Positions 25,519-33,034 of a stretch of 64,000 nucleotides of DNA are shown one piece after another. The position numbers and the translations under genes were made by a program. Below the pieces are notes generated by a model. It did no database searches, was not told the origin of the DNA, and saw only the letters and a list, made by a program, of their open reading frames with translations. How positions within the stretch are numbered: the first letter of the stretch is position 1; each line of letters begins with the position of its first letter. This DNA is from DAOTKC01 sp035449045 (GTDB lineage Bacteria > Bacillota > Clostridia > Christensenellales > CAG-917), in assembly GCA_035449045.1 (NCBI GenBank), contig DAOTKC010000001.1:62001-126000 (forward strand), given 5' to 3'.

Positions 25519-26367
25519 TTATCTTAAACCCGCTTTTTTCTCGGCGCTCAACACCGTCTGCGTCATCAGCATGGCTATGGTGCAGGGGCCGACTCCGCCG
25601 GGAACGGGCGTATATGCCGAGCTCTTAGCGGCGGCAGCTTTAAGGTCGACGTCGCCGACGTTGCCTTCGTTGTAGCCGGCGTCGACGATGACGGCGCCCT
25701 CTTTAATCCAATCCGCTTTGACAAACTCGGGCTTGCCCACGGCAGCCACTACTATATCGGCGCGGCGGACGATTTCGGCAAGGTTTTTAGTTCTGGAATG
25801 GCAGATGGTGACGGTGGCGTTTTTGTTTAAAAGGAGCATGGCGACGGGCTTGCCGAGTATGGCGCTTCTTCCGATTACCACCGCTTCCTTGCCTTCTATT
25901 TCGATGCCGTAACGCTCCAAAATCTTTATAATTCCGAGCGGCGTCGCCGAGACGTAGGCGTCAAGCCCCATCGCCATCCGCCCGAATCCCGCGGTGTTGA
26001 CGCCGTCGACGTCCTTTTCGAGCGCGATAACGTTCATGCACCGCTGCTCGTCTATGCCCCGCGGCACGGGATGCTGAAGCAAAATTCCGCACACCTTGGG
26101 GTCGGCGTTGAGCTCGTTTATGACGGCGAGAAGCTCATCAGTCGTGGTATCCTCGCCGAGCGCGATTTTTTTAGGCTCCAGACCGATTCTTCGGCAGGCG
26201 TTGCATTTCATTTTGACGTAGGTCTCCGACGCAGGATTGTTGCCCACGATGATGGTGGCGAGCACGGGGACTTCGCCCGTTCTCTCCACGATTTGTTTAA
26301 CTCTTTCCGCAAGCTCGGCTTCAATTTCTCTGGCAAGCTTTTTTCCGTCAAGTATTAAAGGCTCCAT
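25519..26367 (-). CDS. folD: Methylenetetrahydrofolate dehydrogenase / cyclohydrolase
   Basis: Bifunctional NADP-dependent dehydrogenase and cyclohydrolase that makes 10-formyl-THF for PurN and PurH. The 282 residues show VGNNPASETYVKMKCNACRRI with the catalytic Tyr and Lys, LLQHPVPRGIDEQRC, the nucleotide loop VIGRSAILGKPVAMLLL and the end PVPGGVGPCTIAMLMTQTVL. It is transcribed in the same direction as the pur genes but has its own terminator. It lies 19 nt after fumC, so the two are probably co-transcribed. Confidence 0.97.
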   Translation of the reverse strand: MEPLILDGKKLAREIEAELAERVKQIVERTGEVPVLATIIVGNNPASETYVKMKCNACRRIGLEPKKIALGEDTTTDELLAVINELNADPKVCGILLQHPVPRGIDEQRCMNVIALEKDVDGVNTAGFGRMAMGLDAYVSATPLGIIKILERYGIEIEGKEAVVIGRSAILGKPVAMLLLNKNATVTICHSRTKNLAEIVRRADIVVAAVGKPEFVKADWIKEGAVIVDAGYNEGNVGDVDLKAAAAKSSAYTPVPGGVGPCTIAMLMTQTVLSAEKKAGLR

Positions 26368-26386
26368 TGTTTCTCCTTTATGCGTT

Positions 26387-27739
26387 TTATCTTAATATGC
26401 GGTCGATTAATTCCTGAAACAGCTCGGGGGCGACGAGGCCCAAAATAAGGTTGGCTTTTCCCAGACTTAAATTGTTTTTATCGGCGTAGCGGACGAGCTC
26501 CGACGCTTTGTCGTAGCCGATATGGGGCGCCAGCGCCGTCGCCAGCATCAAGCTCTTTTCGACGTTCTCGCGCATTTTTTTTGCGTTCGGGACAAGCCCC
26601 GAGAAACAGTTTTTATCAAAGCTTTTTACGCCGTCGGCAAGAAGTTTGATGGATTCCATAACCTTGAATGCTATGACGGGCATGCAGACGTTGAGCTGAA
26701 AGTTCCCCTGCGACGCCGCGAACGCCACCGTGGCGTCGTTGCCCAAAATCTCGGCGGCCACCATCATCAGCGCCTCGCTCTGCGTCGGGTTGACCTTGCC
26801 CGGCATAATAGAGCTTCCCGCCTCGTTTGCGGGAATGGTTATTTCGCCTATGCCGCCTCGCGGGCCCGAGGCAAGCCAGCGCACGTCGTTTGCTATCTTG
26901 AACAAGCTCGCCGCTATCGTCTTTAAGACGCCGTGGAAATTCGAAACCGCGTCCTTCATCGACAGCGCGCGGAATTTGTTCTCATCCTCGACAAAGCCGC
27001 CCGAAGTCATCAGGTTGAGCTCGTGAACCGCCGCCTTGCCGAAGCCTTGCGGCGCGTTGATGCCGTTGCCGACCGCCGTTCCGCCGAGCGCAAGTTTCCT
27101 TAAATACTTCAAAGCGTCGTTCAGCATTTGAATACCGCTCTCCACCGCGGCGCGCCAGGCCGACACTTCTTCCGAAAACTTAATGGGCGTGGCGTCCTGA
27201 AGGTGCGTCCTGCCCAGCTTGACTATGCCCGCGCTCTTTTCCTCTATCGACTTCGCCGTTTCCGCCAAGCCCTTTAATGCGGGAATAAGCGTCCGTTCGC
27301 ACTCCAAAACGGCCGCAATATGGATGGCGGAGGGAAATACGTCGTTAGTGCTCTGCGACATGTTGACGTCGTCGTTGGGGTGGAGCTTGCACTTGCCTTC
27401 GGCAAGCCGCGCTATGACCTCGTTGACGTTCATGTTGGTTTGGGTGCCGCTGCCCGTCTGCCAAACCACCAGCGGGAACTCCGCCTTTAAGTCTGAGGAC
27501 AAAATCTCGCCCGCCGATGCCACTATGGCGGTGCACTTGTCGGGCGGGAGCTTGCCCGCCTTGCAGTTGACGACCGCCGCGGCCGACTTAATGAGCGCGA
27601 TGGCGCGGATTATTTCCATCGGAATCCGCTGGCCGCCTATCGAAAAATTGCGGCGGCTGCGCTCCGTCTGAATGCCCCAAAGCCTGCCCTCGGGTATTTC
27701 GACCGCTCCGAAAGAATCCTTTTCAATCCTTCTTCCCAT
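26387..27739 (-). CDS. fumC: Fumarate hydratase, class II
   Basis: Reversible hydration of fumarate to malate without an Fe-S cluster. The 450 residues contain WQTGSGTQTNMNVNEVIA, MSQSTNDVFPSAIHIAA, LGRTHLQDATPIKFSEE and the flexible signature loop GSSIMPGKVNPTQSEALMM. The TQSEA end of that loop favours FumC over aspartate ammonia-lyase (PVIPE) or argininosuccinate lyase. It also fits the purine context, because PurB releases fumarate. A GGAGG ribosome binding site lies 10 nt before the start. Confidence 0.94.
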   Translation of the reverse strand: MGRRIEKDSFGAVEIPEGRLWGIQTERSRRNFSIGGQRIPMEIIRAIALIKSAAAVVNCKAGKLPPDKCTAIVASAGEILSSDLKAEFPLVVWQTGSGTQTNMNVNEVIARLAEGKCKLHPNDDVNMSQSTNDVFPSAIHIAAVLECERTLIPALKGLAETAKSIEEKSAGIVKLGRTHLQDATPIKFSEEVSAWRAAVESGIQMLNDALKYLRKLALGGTAVGNGINAPQGFGKAAVHELNLMTSGGFVEDENKFRALSMKDAVSNFHGVLKTIAASLFKIANDVRWLASGPRGGIGEITIPANEAGSSIMPGKVNPTQSEALMMVAAEILGNDATVAFAASQGNFQLNVCMPVIAFKVMESIKLLADGVKSFDKNCFSGLVPNAKKMRENVEKSLMLATALAPHIGYDKASELVRYADKNNLSLGKANLILGLVAPELFQELIDRILR

Positions 27740-27790
27740 TCTTTTTATCTACCTCCGCTAAGCTGGATATATACCCTTAATGTAGCGCCG

Positions 27791-27820
27791 AAAAAAGCTT
27801 TTTTCCTTTTTCAAGCTTTT
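27791..27820 (-). terminator. Probable terminator after rsmA
   Basis: On the minus strand AAAAGCTT pairs with AAGCTTTT across an A-rich loop and is followed by further T residues, about 55 nt downstream of the rsmA stop and before fumC. Confidence 0.5.
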
Positions 27821-27873
27821 GCTTAATGCCCCGAAGTAATTTTCCCCAATCCTTCTCTTTTCCGATTAAATAA

Positions 27874-28692
27874 CTAATCTTTTCTCAGCGCGCTTTCCAG
27901 TTTTATAAAATCGGAAAGCTTGAGCGCTTCGCCTCTGACGCTTTCGGCAAGTCCCGCCGCCTTGATTGCCGCCGCCGCTTTATCTTTTTGATAGCCCGCC
28001 GCGGCAAGGTTGTTTAGAAGCGTCTTTCTCCGCATCGAAAACGCGGCGCGGATAAGTTTTTTAACTTGGGCGGCGTTCTCGATTCCGGTTTGGGATTTGG
28101 TTATTCTCACTACCGCCGAATCGACGCCGGGCTCGGGATAAAACACCTTCCTCGGCACTATCCGCATAATCTGGGCGTCGCCGTAGAGGGCGGCAGCCAA
28201 AGTCAGAGCGCCGTATTCCGGCGTGCCCGCCTTTGCCGTCAGCCGTTCGGCGACTTCCTTTTGAACCATGACGGTTATGCTCTTTACCTCAAGCCGGCTC
28301 TCGATAAAGCGCATCAAAACCTCGGACGTAATGTAGTAAGGCAGGTTGGCGCAAACCTTAAACTCGCCGCCGGCAAGGCCATTAAGTTTTCCGTCCGAGA
28401 GCTTTAAGACGTCCTCGAAAACCACTTCGACGTTTTTATACTCGGCAAGCGTTTCCGAAAGAACGGGCTCTAACGAGCGGTCGATTTCAAACGCCACCAC
28501 GCGCTTGGCCGCTTTTGAAAGCGCGCGCGTCAGCGTCCCCGCTCCCGCGCCGATTTCAAGCACGGTGTCACCGCCCTCAACCCCCGCGTCGTGAGCTATT
28601 GCGTCAAGAAGGTTTTTGTCGGCGATAAAATTTTGGCCCAGAGCTTTTTTGAACCTGAATTGATGTCTTCTTAAAATTTCGCTAAGCTCCAT
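27874..28692 (-). CDS. rsmA: 16S rRNA dimethyladenosine transferase (KsgA/RsmA)
   Basis: Uses S-adenosylmethionine to dimethylate the two adenines at the 3' end of 16S rRNA. The 272-residue protein starts ILRRHQFRFKKALGQNFIAD. It has the SAM motif VLEIGAGAGTLTRAL, acidic motif VVAFEIDRSLEPVL and the catalytic NLPYYITSEVLMRF. The C-terminal helical domain (AAFSMRRKTLLNNLA) is complete. It lies 140 bp downstream of tatD, the usual Bacillota neighbour order. Confidence 0.97.
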   Translation of the reverse strand: MELSEILRRHQFRFKKALGQNFIADKNLLDAIAHDAGVEGGDTVLEIGAGAGTLTRALSKAAKRVVAFEIDRSLEPVLSETLAEYKNVEVVFEDVLKLSDGKLNGLAGGEFKVCANLPYYITSEVLMRFIESRLEVKSITVMVQKEVAERLTAKAGTPEYGALTLAAALYGDAQIMRIVPRKVFYPEPGVDSAVVRITKSQTGIENAAQVKKLIRAAFSMRRKTLLNNLAAAGYQKDKAAAAIKAAGLAESVRGEALKLSDFIKLESALRKD

Positions 28693-28817
28693 GCCTGACC
28701 TTTATATATCGGTAGAATATTACCATTTTTTGGATGCGTCCGAACGAATATTTGAGGCTATCGGGCACATTCTATCATTGTGCAGTTCTCCCCGAAATTG
28801 GGTAGCGCCGCACAAAG

Positions 28818-28855
28818 ATAAAGAGCCGTCTCTTACATCAGGGCCGGCTCTTTTA
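28818..28855 (-). terminator. Possible terminator overlapping the end of tatD
   Basis: On the minus strand AAAGAGCCG (within the last tatD codons) pairs with CGGCTCTTT beyond the stop codon, followed by ATCTTTG. The T-run is short, so read-through to rsmA is likely. Confidence 0.5.
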
Positions 28856-29627
28856 TCGCGCCCGAGGCAAAAAACGCCAGCGCGTTTTTGTTGGTTTGAG
28901 CGGCGAGCGCGTCAATACTTACGTTTAAAATTTCGGCGGCCTTTTCGGCTACGATGTTCAAGTGTTTAGGGTAATTTACTTTACCGCGGTAGGGAACGGG
29001 CGTCATATAAGGGCAGTCCGTCTCCAGCATAAAGGCGTCAAGGGGCAGCGATTTCAGCGCCTCCACGTTGTGCTTGGCGTTGGCAAAAGTTATCGCGCCG
29101 CCGAAAGAAAACTTGCAACCGAGCTTCAAAAACTCGCGGGCAAGCTCGGCGCCGCCGCCGTAGCAGTGAAGAAGCGCGCCGTATTTTAGGAACTGCTTAT
29201 TGTTTTTGAGTATGTCGAGCGCTTCGCCGTAGGCGTCGCGGATATGGAGAACGACGGGAAGATGCAGCGCGTCGGCAAGCTCGAGCTGCTCCAAAAACAC
29301 CTTTTTTTGCGTCTCGCGCGGCGAGTAGTCGTAGAAAAAATCCAGCCCGATTTCGCCAATCGCCACCACTTTCTCGGAGAGCGCCAGCTCGGCGTAGCGG
29401 TCATAGGCGGCAAGCGAGGCGGTTATCGCCTCGTGAGGATGTGTCCCCACCGTAGCGAAGACGGCGTCGTTGCCTTCGGCTATCTCCACGCTCTTAATCG
29501 ACGATTCGAGGTCGTAGCTAGCGTTGATTATCGCCCAAAGGTTGTCCGCCGCAAGCCCGCCGATGATTTTATCAAGCTCGGGCAGCAGCCGCTCGTCGTT
29601 TAAATGGCAGTGGGTGTCAATGAGCAT
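28833..29627 (-). CDS. tatD: TatD family metal-dependent DNase
   Basis: A 264-residue amidohydrolase-fold nuclease, cytoplasmic. The metal ligands are visible in MLIDTHCHLND at the start, the Glu in IGEIGLDFFYDYSP, the His in PVVLHIRDAYGEA and HCYGGGAEL, and the Asp in LETDCPYMTPVPYRG. It overlaps metG by 1 nt, so the two are translationally coupled, and rsmA follows. The metG-tatD-rsmA order is common in Bacillota. The precise physiological substrate is not shown by sequence. Confidence 0.95.
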   Translation of the reverse strand: MLIDTHCHLNDERLLPELDKIIGGLAADNLWAIINASYDLESSIKSVEIAEGNDAVFATVGTHPHEAITASLAAYDRYAELALSEKVVAIGEIGLDFFYDYSPRETQKKVFLEQLELADALHLPVVLHIRDAYGEALDILKNNKQFLKYGALLHCYGGGAELAREFLKLGCKFSFGGAITFANAKHNVEALKSLPLDAFMLETDCPYMTPVPYRGKVNYPKHLNIVAEKAAEILNVSIDALAAQTNKNALAFFASGAIKEPALM

Positions 29628-31582
29628 TATCGCACTCCCGAGCCCGGCTCGATTTCGCCGTCGGGCGAAACTATGGCAAGGCCAGCCTTGCCCTCGGCGC
29701 AGAGAATCATGCCGCGGCTCTCGATTCCCGCAATAGTAGCGGGCTTGAGATTGGCGACGAATACCACACTTTTGCCGACTAGCTCCTCGGGCTTGTAGAA
29801 TTCGGCGATGCCGCTGACTACCGTTCGTGTCGCGCCGCCCTCGTCAAGCGTAAGCTTCAAAAGCTTCCTTCTGCCCTCCACTCTTTCGGCCGCAATGATT
29901 TTGGCGGTCTTAAGCTCGGCCTTCAAAAACTCATCAATGCCGATTTCCTCTTTACCGGCCTGCTTGGGAGCGGGCTCGGCCGAAGGTTTTTCCCCCGCCT
30001 TTTTCGCCTGCGCTTTAGCCTCTTCGGCCTCGAGTTCGGCAAGCTCTTTCTTTATATCGACACGATTAAAAATGGGCGGGATTTTTTTGACGAGGCTTCC
30101 CGCGGGCAGCGCGCCGAAAGCGGCGAGGCTTTCAAAGCTCTTAAGATTGTCGGGCACGCCCAATCCCTCGAACACCAGCGCGGGCGCATTGGTCAAAAAG
30201 GGTTGCAGCGCCACGGCGGCAAAGCGTATTGTTTCGGCGAGGTTATAAAGCACGGTGGCAAGCCTTTTGCGGTCGCCGTTTTTGAACAAAACCCATGGCG
30301 CGGTGTCGTCAATATATTTGTTGGCCTTGTTTAAAAGCGCGAAAATGTTCTCGAGCGCGGCGGGCGCGTCAAGCTCGTCTATGCATTGTTTAACTTTGGC
30401 AAGAAGCTGTTCCGCAGTTTCTATCAGCGAAGCGTCATTACCGTCTAAATCGCCGAACGCGGGGATTATCCCGTCAAAATATTGGATAATCATGGCGATT
30501 GTGCGAGAAACGAGGTTGCCGAAGACGTTGGCGAGGTCGGTGTTTATCCGCTTTAAAAACAGCTCGTTGGTGAACATGCCGTCGCTGCCGAAGGGCACTT
30601 CGCGGAGAAGATAGTATCTGACGGCGTCGACGCCGTAGCGCGACGAAAGCAAAAACGGGTCGGCGGCGTTGCCCTTGGACTTGCTCATTTTGTCGCCTCC
30701 GAAAAGCAGCCACCCGTGTCCATAAACCTCGGCGGGCAGCGGCAAATCGAGCGCCATTAAGATTGCGGGCCAGATTATAGTGTGGAAGCGGACTATCTCC
30801 TTGCCCACCATGTGGAGGTCGGCCGGCCAATATTTTTTGAAGAGGCTGTCGTCCTCGCCTTGGTAGCCGAGAGCCGTTATATAGTTGGAGAGCGCGTCAA
30901 TCCAAACATAGATGACGTGCTTTTCGTCGAAAGTGACGGGCACGCCCCATTTAAAGGAGGTGCGCGAGACGCACAAATCCTTGAGGCCGGGCTTTATAAA
31001 ATTGTTTATCATCTCGTTCATGCGGCTTTTGGGCGAGATGAAATTGGGGTTTTTGGTGTAGAGTTCCATCAGCCTGTCCTGATATTTGGAAAGGCGGAAA
31101 AAGTAGCTCTCCTCTTTCATGAGCTTGACTTCGCGGCCGCAGTCGGGGCATTTGCCGTCATTAAGCTGGCTTTTCGTCCAGAACGACTCGCAGGGCGTGC
31201 AATACATCCCTTCGTATTCCGACTTGTAGAGGTCGCCTTTTTCGTATAAAATCTTGAAAATTTTCTGCACCGCCGCCTCGTGATAGGCGTCCGTCGTTCT
31301 GATGAACTTATCAAAGCTGATATCGAGCAGCTTCCACAGCTCGGTTATCTCGGCGTAGAGCCCGTCGACAAATTGCTTGGGCGTGGTGCCGGCGGCTTTT
31401 GCTTTCTCTTCCACCTTTTGGCCGTGCTCGTCGGTGCCTGTGAGGTAGAAGACGTCGTAGCCCGCCATACGCTTGAACCGCGCTATAGCGTCGCAGATGA
31501 CGGTGGTATAGCAGTGGCCGAGGTGAAACTTGCCGCTGGAATAATAAATCGGTGTCGTGATATAGTAAGTTTTCTTTTCCAT
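29627..31582 (-). CDS. metG: Methionyl-tRNA synthetase
   Basis: Charges tRNA-Met. The 651 residues begin with the class I HIGH-like KFHLGHCY at 18-25. A zinc knuckle with Cys128, Cys131, Cys145 and Cys148 follows, then KMSKSKGN at 298-305. The C-terminal part (from about 548) is a tRNA-binding OB-fold domain (FLKAELKTAKIIAAERVEG, RTVVSGIAEFYKPEELVGK) joined by a Lys/Ala/Glu-rich linker. This is the standard Bacillota dimeric MetG form. An AGGAAAG ribosome binding site precedes the start, and a promoter lies at 31612-31640. No T-box or SAM riboswitch is visible in the short leader. Confidence 0.97.
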   Translation of the reverse strand: MEKKTYYITTPIYYSSGKFHLGHCYTTVICDAIARFKRMAGYDVFYLTGTDEHGQKVEEKAKAAGTTPKQFVDGLYAEITELWKLLDISFDKFIRTTDAYHEAAVQKIFKILYEKGDLYKSEYEGMYCTPCESFWTKSQLNDGKCPDCGREVKLMKEESYFFRLSKYQDRLMELYTKNPNFISPKSRMNEMINNFIKPGLKDLCVSRTSFKWGVPVTFDEKHVIYVWIDALSNYITALGYQGEDDSLFKKYWPADLHMVGKEIVRFHTIIWPAILMALDLPLPAEVYGHGWLLFGGDKMSKSKGNAADPFLLSSRYGVDAVRYYLLREVPFGSDGMFTNELFLKRINTDLANVFGNLVSRTIAMIIQYFDGIIPAFGDLDGNDASLIETAEQLLAKVKQCIDELDAPAALENIFALLNKANKYIDDTAPWVLFKNGDRKRLATVLYNLAETIRFAAVALQPFLTNAPALVFEGLGVPDNLKSFESLAAFGALPAGSLVKKIPPIFNRVDIKKELAELEAEEAKAQAKKAGEKPSAEPAPKQAGKEEIGIDEFLKAELKTAKIIAAERVEGRRKLLKLTLDEGGATRTVVSGIAEFYKPEELVGKSVVFVANLKPATIAGIESRGMILCAEGKAGLAIVSPDGEIEPGSGVR

Positions 31583-31611
31583 TAACTCTTTCCTACCAAA
31601 AAATCACATAT

Positions 31612-31640
31612 AGTATAACTAATCATAGTTGAAATGTCCA
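31612..31640 (-). promoter_or_regulatory. SigA-type promoter of metG-tatD-rsmA
   Basis: On the minus strand TGGACA (31640-31635) and TATACT (31617-31612) have a 17-bp spacer, 29 bp before the metG start. Confidence 0.65.
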
Positions 31641-31706
31641 TTGAATAACATAATAACGCCCCTCGTGGCGCTTATTTTTAAGGAAAAAAGCGGAATTTAG
31701 GTTATT

Positions 31707-32357
31707 TTGAGCCCAAGCCGCTTTTTAAGGTTTAGCGTGAACGCTGTATTTTTTAGCTTGCTTTTGGTGTCCATGGCAATCATATTGTTTACCGCGCCCG
31801 ACAAGGCGATGTCGGCGCTGCTTTCGGGCGGAACGGAGGGAATAACGCTCTCCGTCAAGCTTCTCGCCATCTACGCGGTGTGGCTGTCGGTCTTAAAGAT
31901 GGCGGAAAAACTCGACCTCACCGAAAAGCTCTCGAGACTTTTCCGCCCGCTAATCCGAAAACTGATGAAAGGCGAATCGCCCAAGGCAGAAAAGCTCATT
32001 GCCGTCAACCTCGCCGCCAACATGCTGGGCATGGGCGGTGCGGCGACGCCGGCGGGCATCGGCGCAATCCGCGAGATGTGGGACGGCAAAAGCGATACCG
32101 CAACCGATAATATGCTTATGCTGGTTGTCTTGAACGCTACCTCCGTTCAGCTCATCCCCGCCACTGTCGTCGCCATGCGGATTGCGGCGGGCAGCGGCTC
32201 GGCCGCCGATATAATTCTCCCTTCCCTTCTCGCCACGCTTTTCTCTTCCGTTCTCGCCGTAATTTTGGTCAAGACGCTGTCGCTCAAAATAAGAAAGCCT
32301 AAGTCCTTAAAGGGCTTTAAAAAGCGCGGCGAAGGCGTCTTTTTAGACTCAAAATGA
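31707..32357 (+). CDS. spmA: Spore maturation protein A
   Basis: A multi-pass membrane protein of the nucleoside-recognition (Gate) family; in B. subtilis SpmA and SpmB are needed for proper dehydration of the spore core. The 216 residues contain several hydrophobic segments and the conserved core LAANMLGMGGAATPAGIGAIREMW followed by NATSVQLIPATVVAMRIAA (equivalent to N-T-S-x-x-L-I-P-T-T in SpmA). The open frame starts at a TTG with only a weak TAGG upstream. The N-terminal hydrophobic segment begins right after it, so this start is plausible; a GTG ten codons in is an alternative. The last codons overlap spmB by 4 nt. Confidence 0.9.
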   Translation: MSPSRFLRFSVNAVFFSLLLVSMAIILFTAPDKAMSALLSGGTEGITLSVKLLAIYAVWLSVLKMAEKLDLTEKLSRLFRPLIRKLMKGESPKAEKLIAVNLAANMLGMGGAATPAGIGAIREMWDGKSDTATDNMLMLVVLNATSVQLIPATVVAMRIAAGSGSAADIILPSLLATLFSSVLAVILVKTLSLKIRKPKSLKGFKKRGEGVFLDSK

Positions 32358-32860
32358 GCGTTTACATTCTTCCCGTTTTTATAATCGCGCTGCTCATTTT
32401 TTCGGCGATAAAAAAAATCCGCGTCTACGACTGCTTCGTTGAGGGCGGTAAAGAGGCCCTGAAGCTCATCGGCACTGTCTTTCCTTATATTGCTGCCGTG
32501 TCCATCGCCATAGCCGTCTTCAAAGAGAGCGGCTTTTCGGCGGTTTTATCCAAGCTTTTGGCTTATCCTCTTTCCTTTCTCGGCATTCCCGGCGAGCTTG
32601 CCGAGCTCATGATGTTGATACCGGTCAGCGGCAACGGCGCCGTCGCCATGCTGGAAAACATCCTGATTGAATACGGCGCCGACAGCTACATAGGCCGTTG
32701 CGCTTCCGCCATTATGGGCAGCAGCGAAACCGTCTTTTATATCTCGGCAGTTTACTTTTCCGACACCTCGGTAAAAAAGCTCCGATTTGCCATCCCCGCG
32801 GCGCTACTCGCAAATTTCGGCGGCTCGATTGTCGCCTGCCTTCTCTGTAGATTTATTTAA
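32354..32860 (+). CDS. spmB: Spore maturation protein B
   Basis: The partner of SpmA, a 168-residue membrane protein of the same Gate family. It contains the conserved RVYDCFVEGGKEAL, LIPVSGNGAVAMLENILIEYG and AIMGSSETVFYISAVYF segments; the last is the usual SpmB signature around GSSETVFY. The ATGA overlap with spmA indicates coupled translation. Together the pair is the clearest evidence that the organism makes endospores. No other sporulation gene is in the window. Confidence 0.93.
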   Translation: MSVYILPVFIIALLIFSAIKKIRVYDCFVEGGKEALKLIGTVFPYIAAVSIAIAVFKESGFSAVLSKLLAYPLSFLGIPGELAELMMLIPVSGNGAVAMLENILIEYGADSYIGRCASAIMGSSETVFYISAVYFSDTSVKKLRFAIPAALLANFGGSIVACLLCRFI

Positions 32861-32979
32861 GAGTTATTGCTGATTCGCTTATTAAATTTTGCTGTTCCGA
32901 ACTTTCAAAACAATAACCCCATTGCCTTTTAAATTAAGCTTTGAGCCTGATCTATTGTTTGTTACGGCTGTTTTATTTG

Positions 32980-33008
32980 TTTACAATTGTATTCGTTTAG
33001 TTTAAAAT
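32980..33008 (+). promoter_or_regulatory. SigA-type promoter of the pyrophosphatase gene
   Basis: TTTACA (32980-32985) and TAAAAT (33003-33008) are 17 bp apart, 26 bp before the ATG; GGAGG lies at 33025-33029. Confidence 0.6.
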
Positions 33009-33034
33009 AGGTATAACTATATACGGAGGTTTAT

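Noticed and set aside
31583..31611. T-box or SAM riboswitch before metG
   Set aside because: The leader is less than 30 nt and too short for either element.
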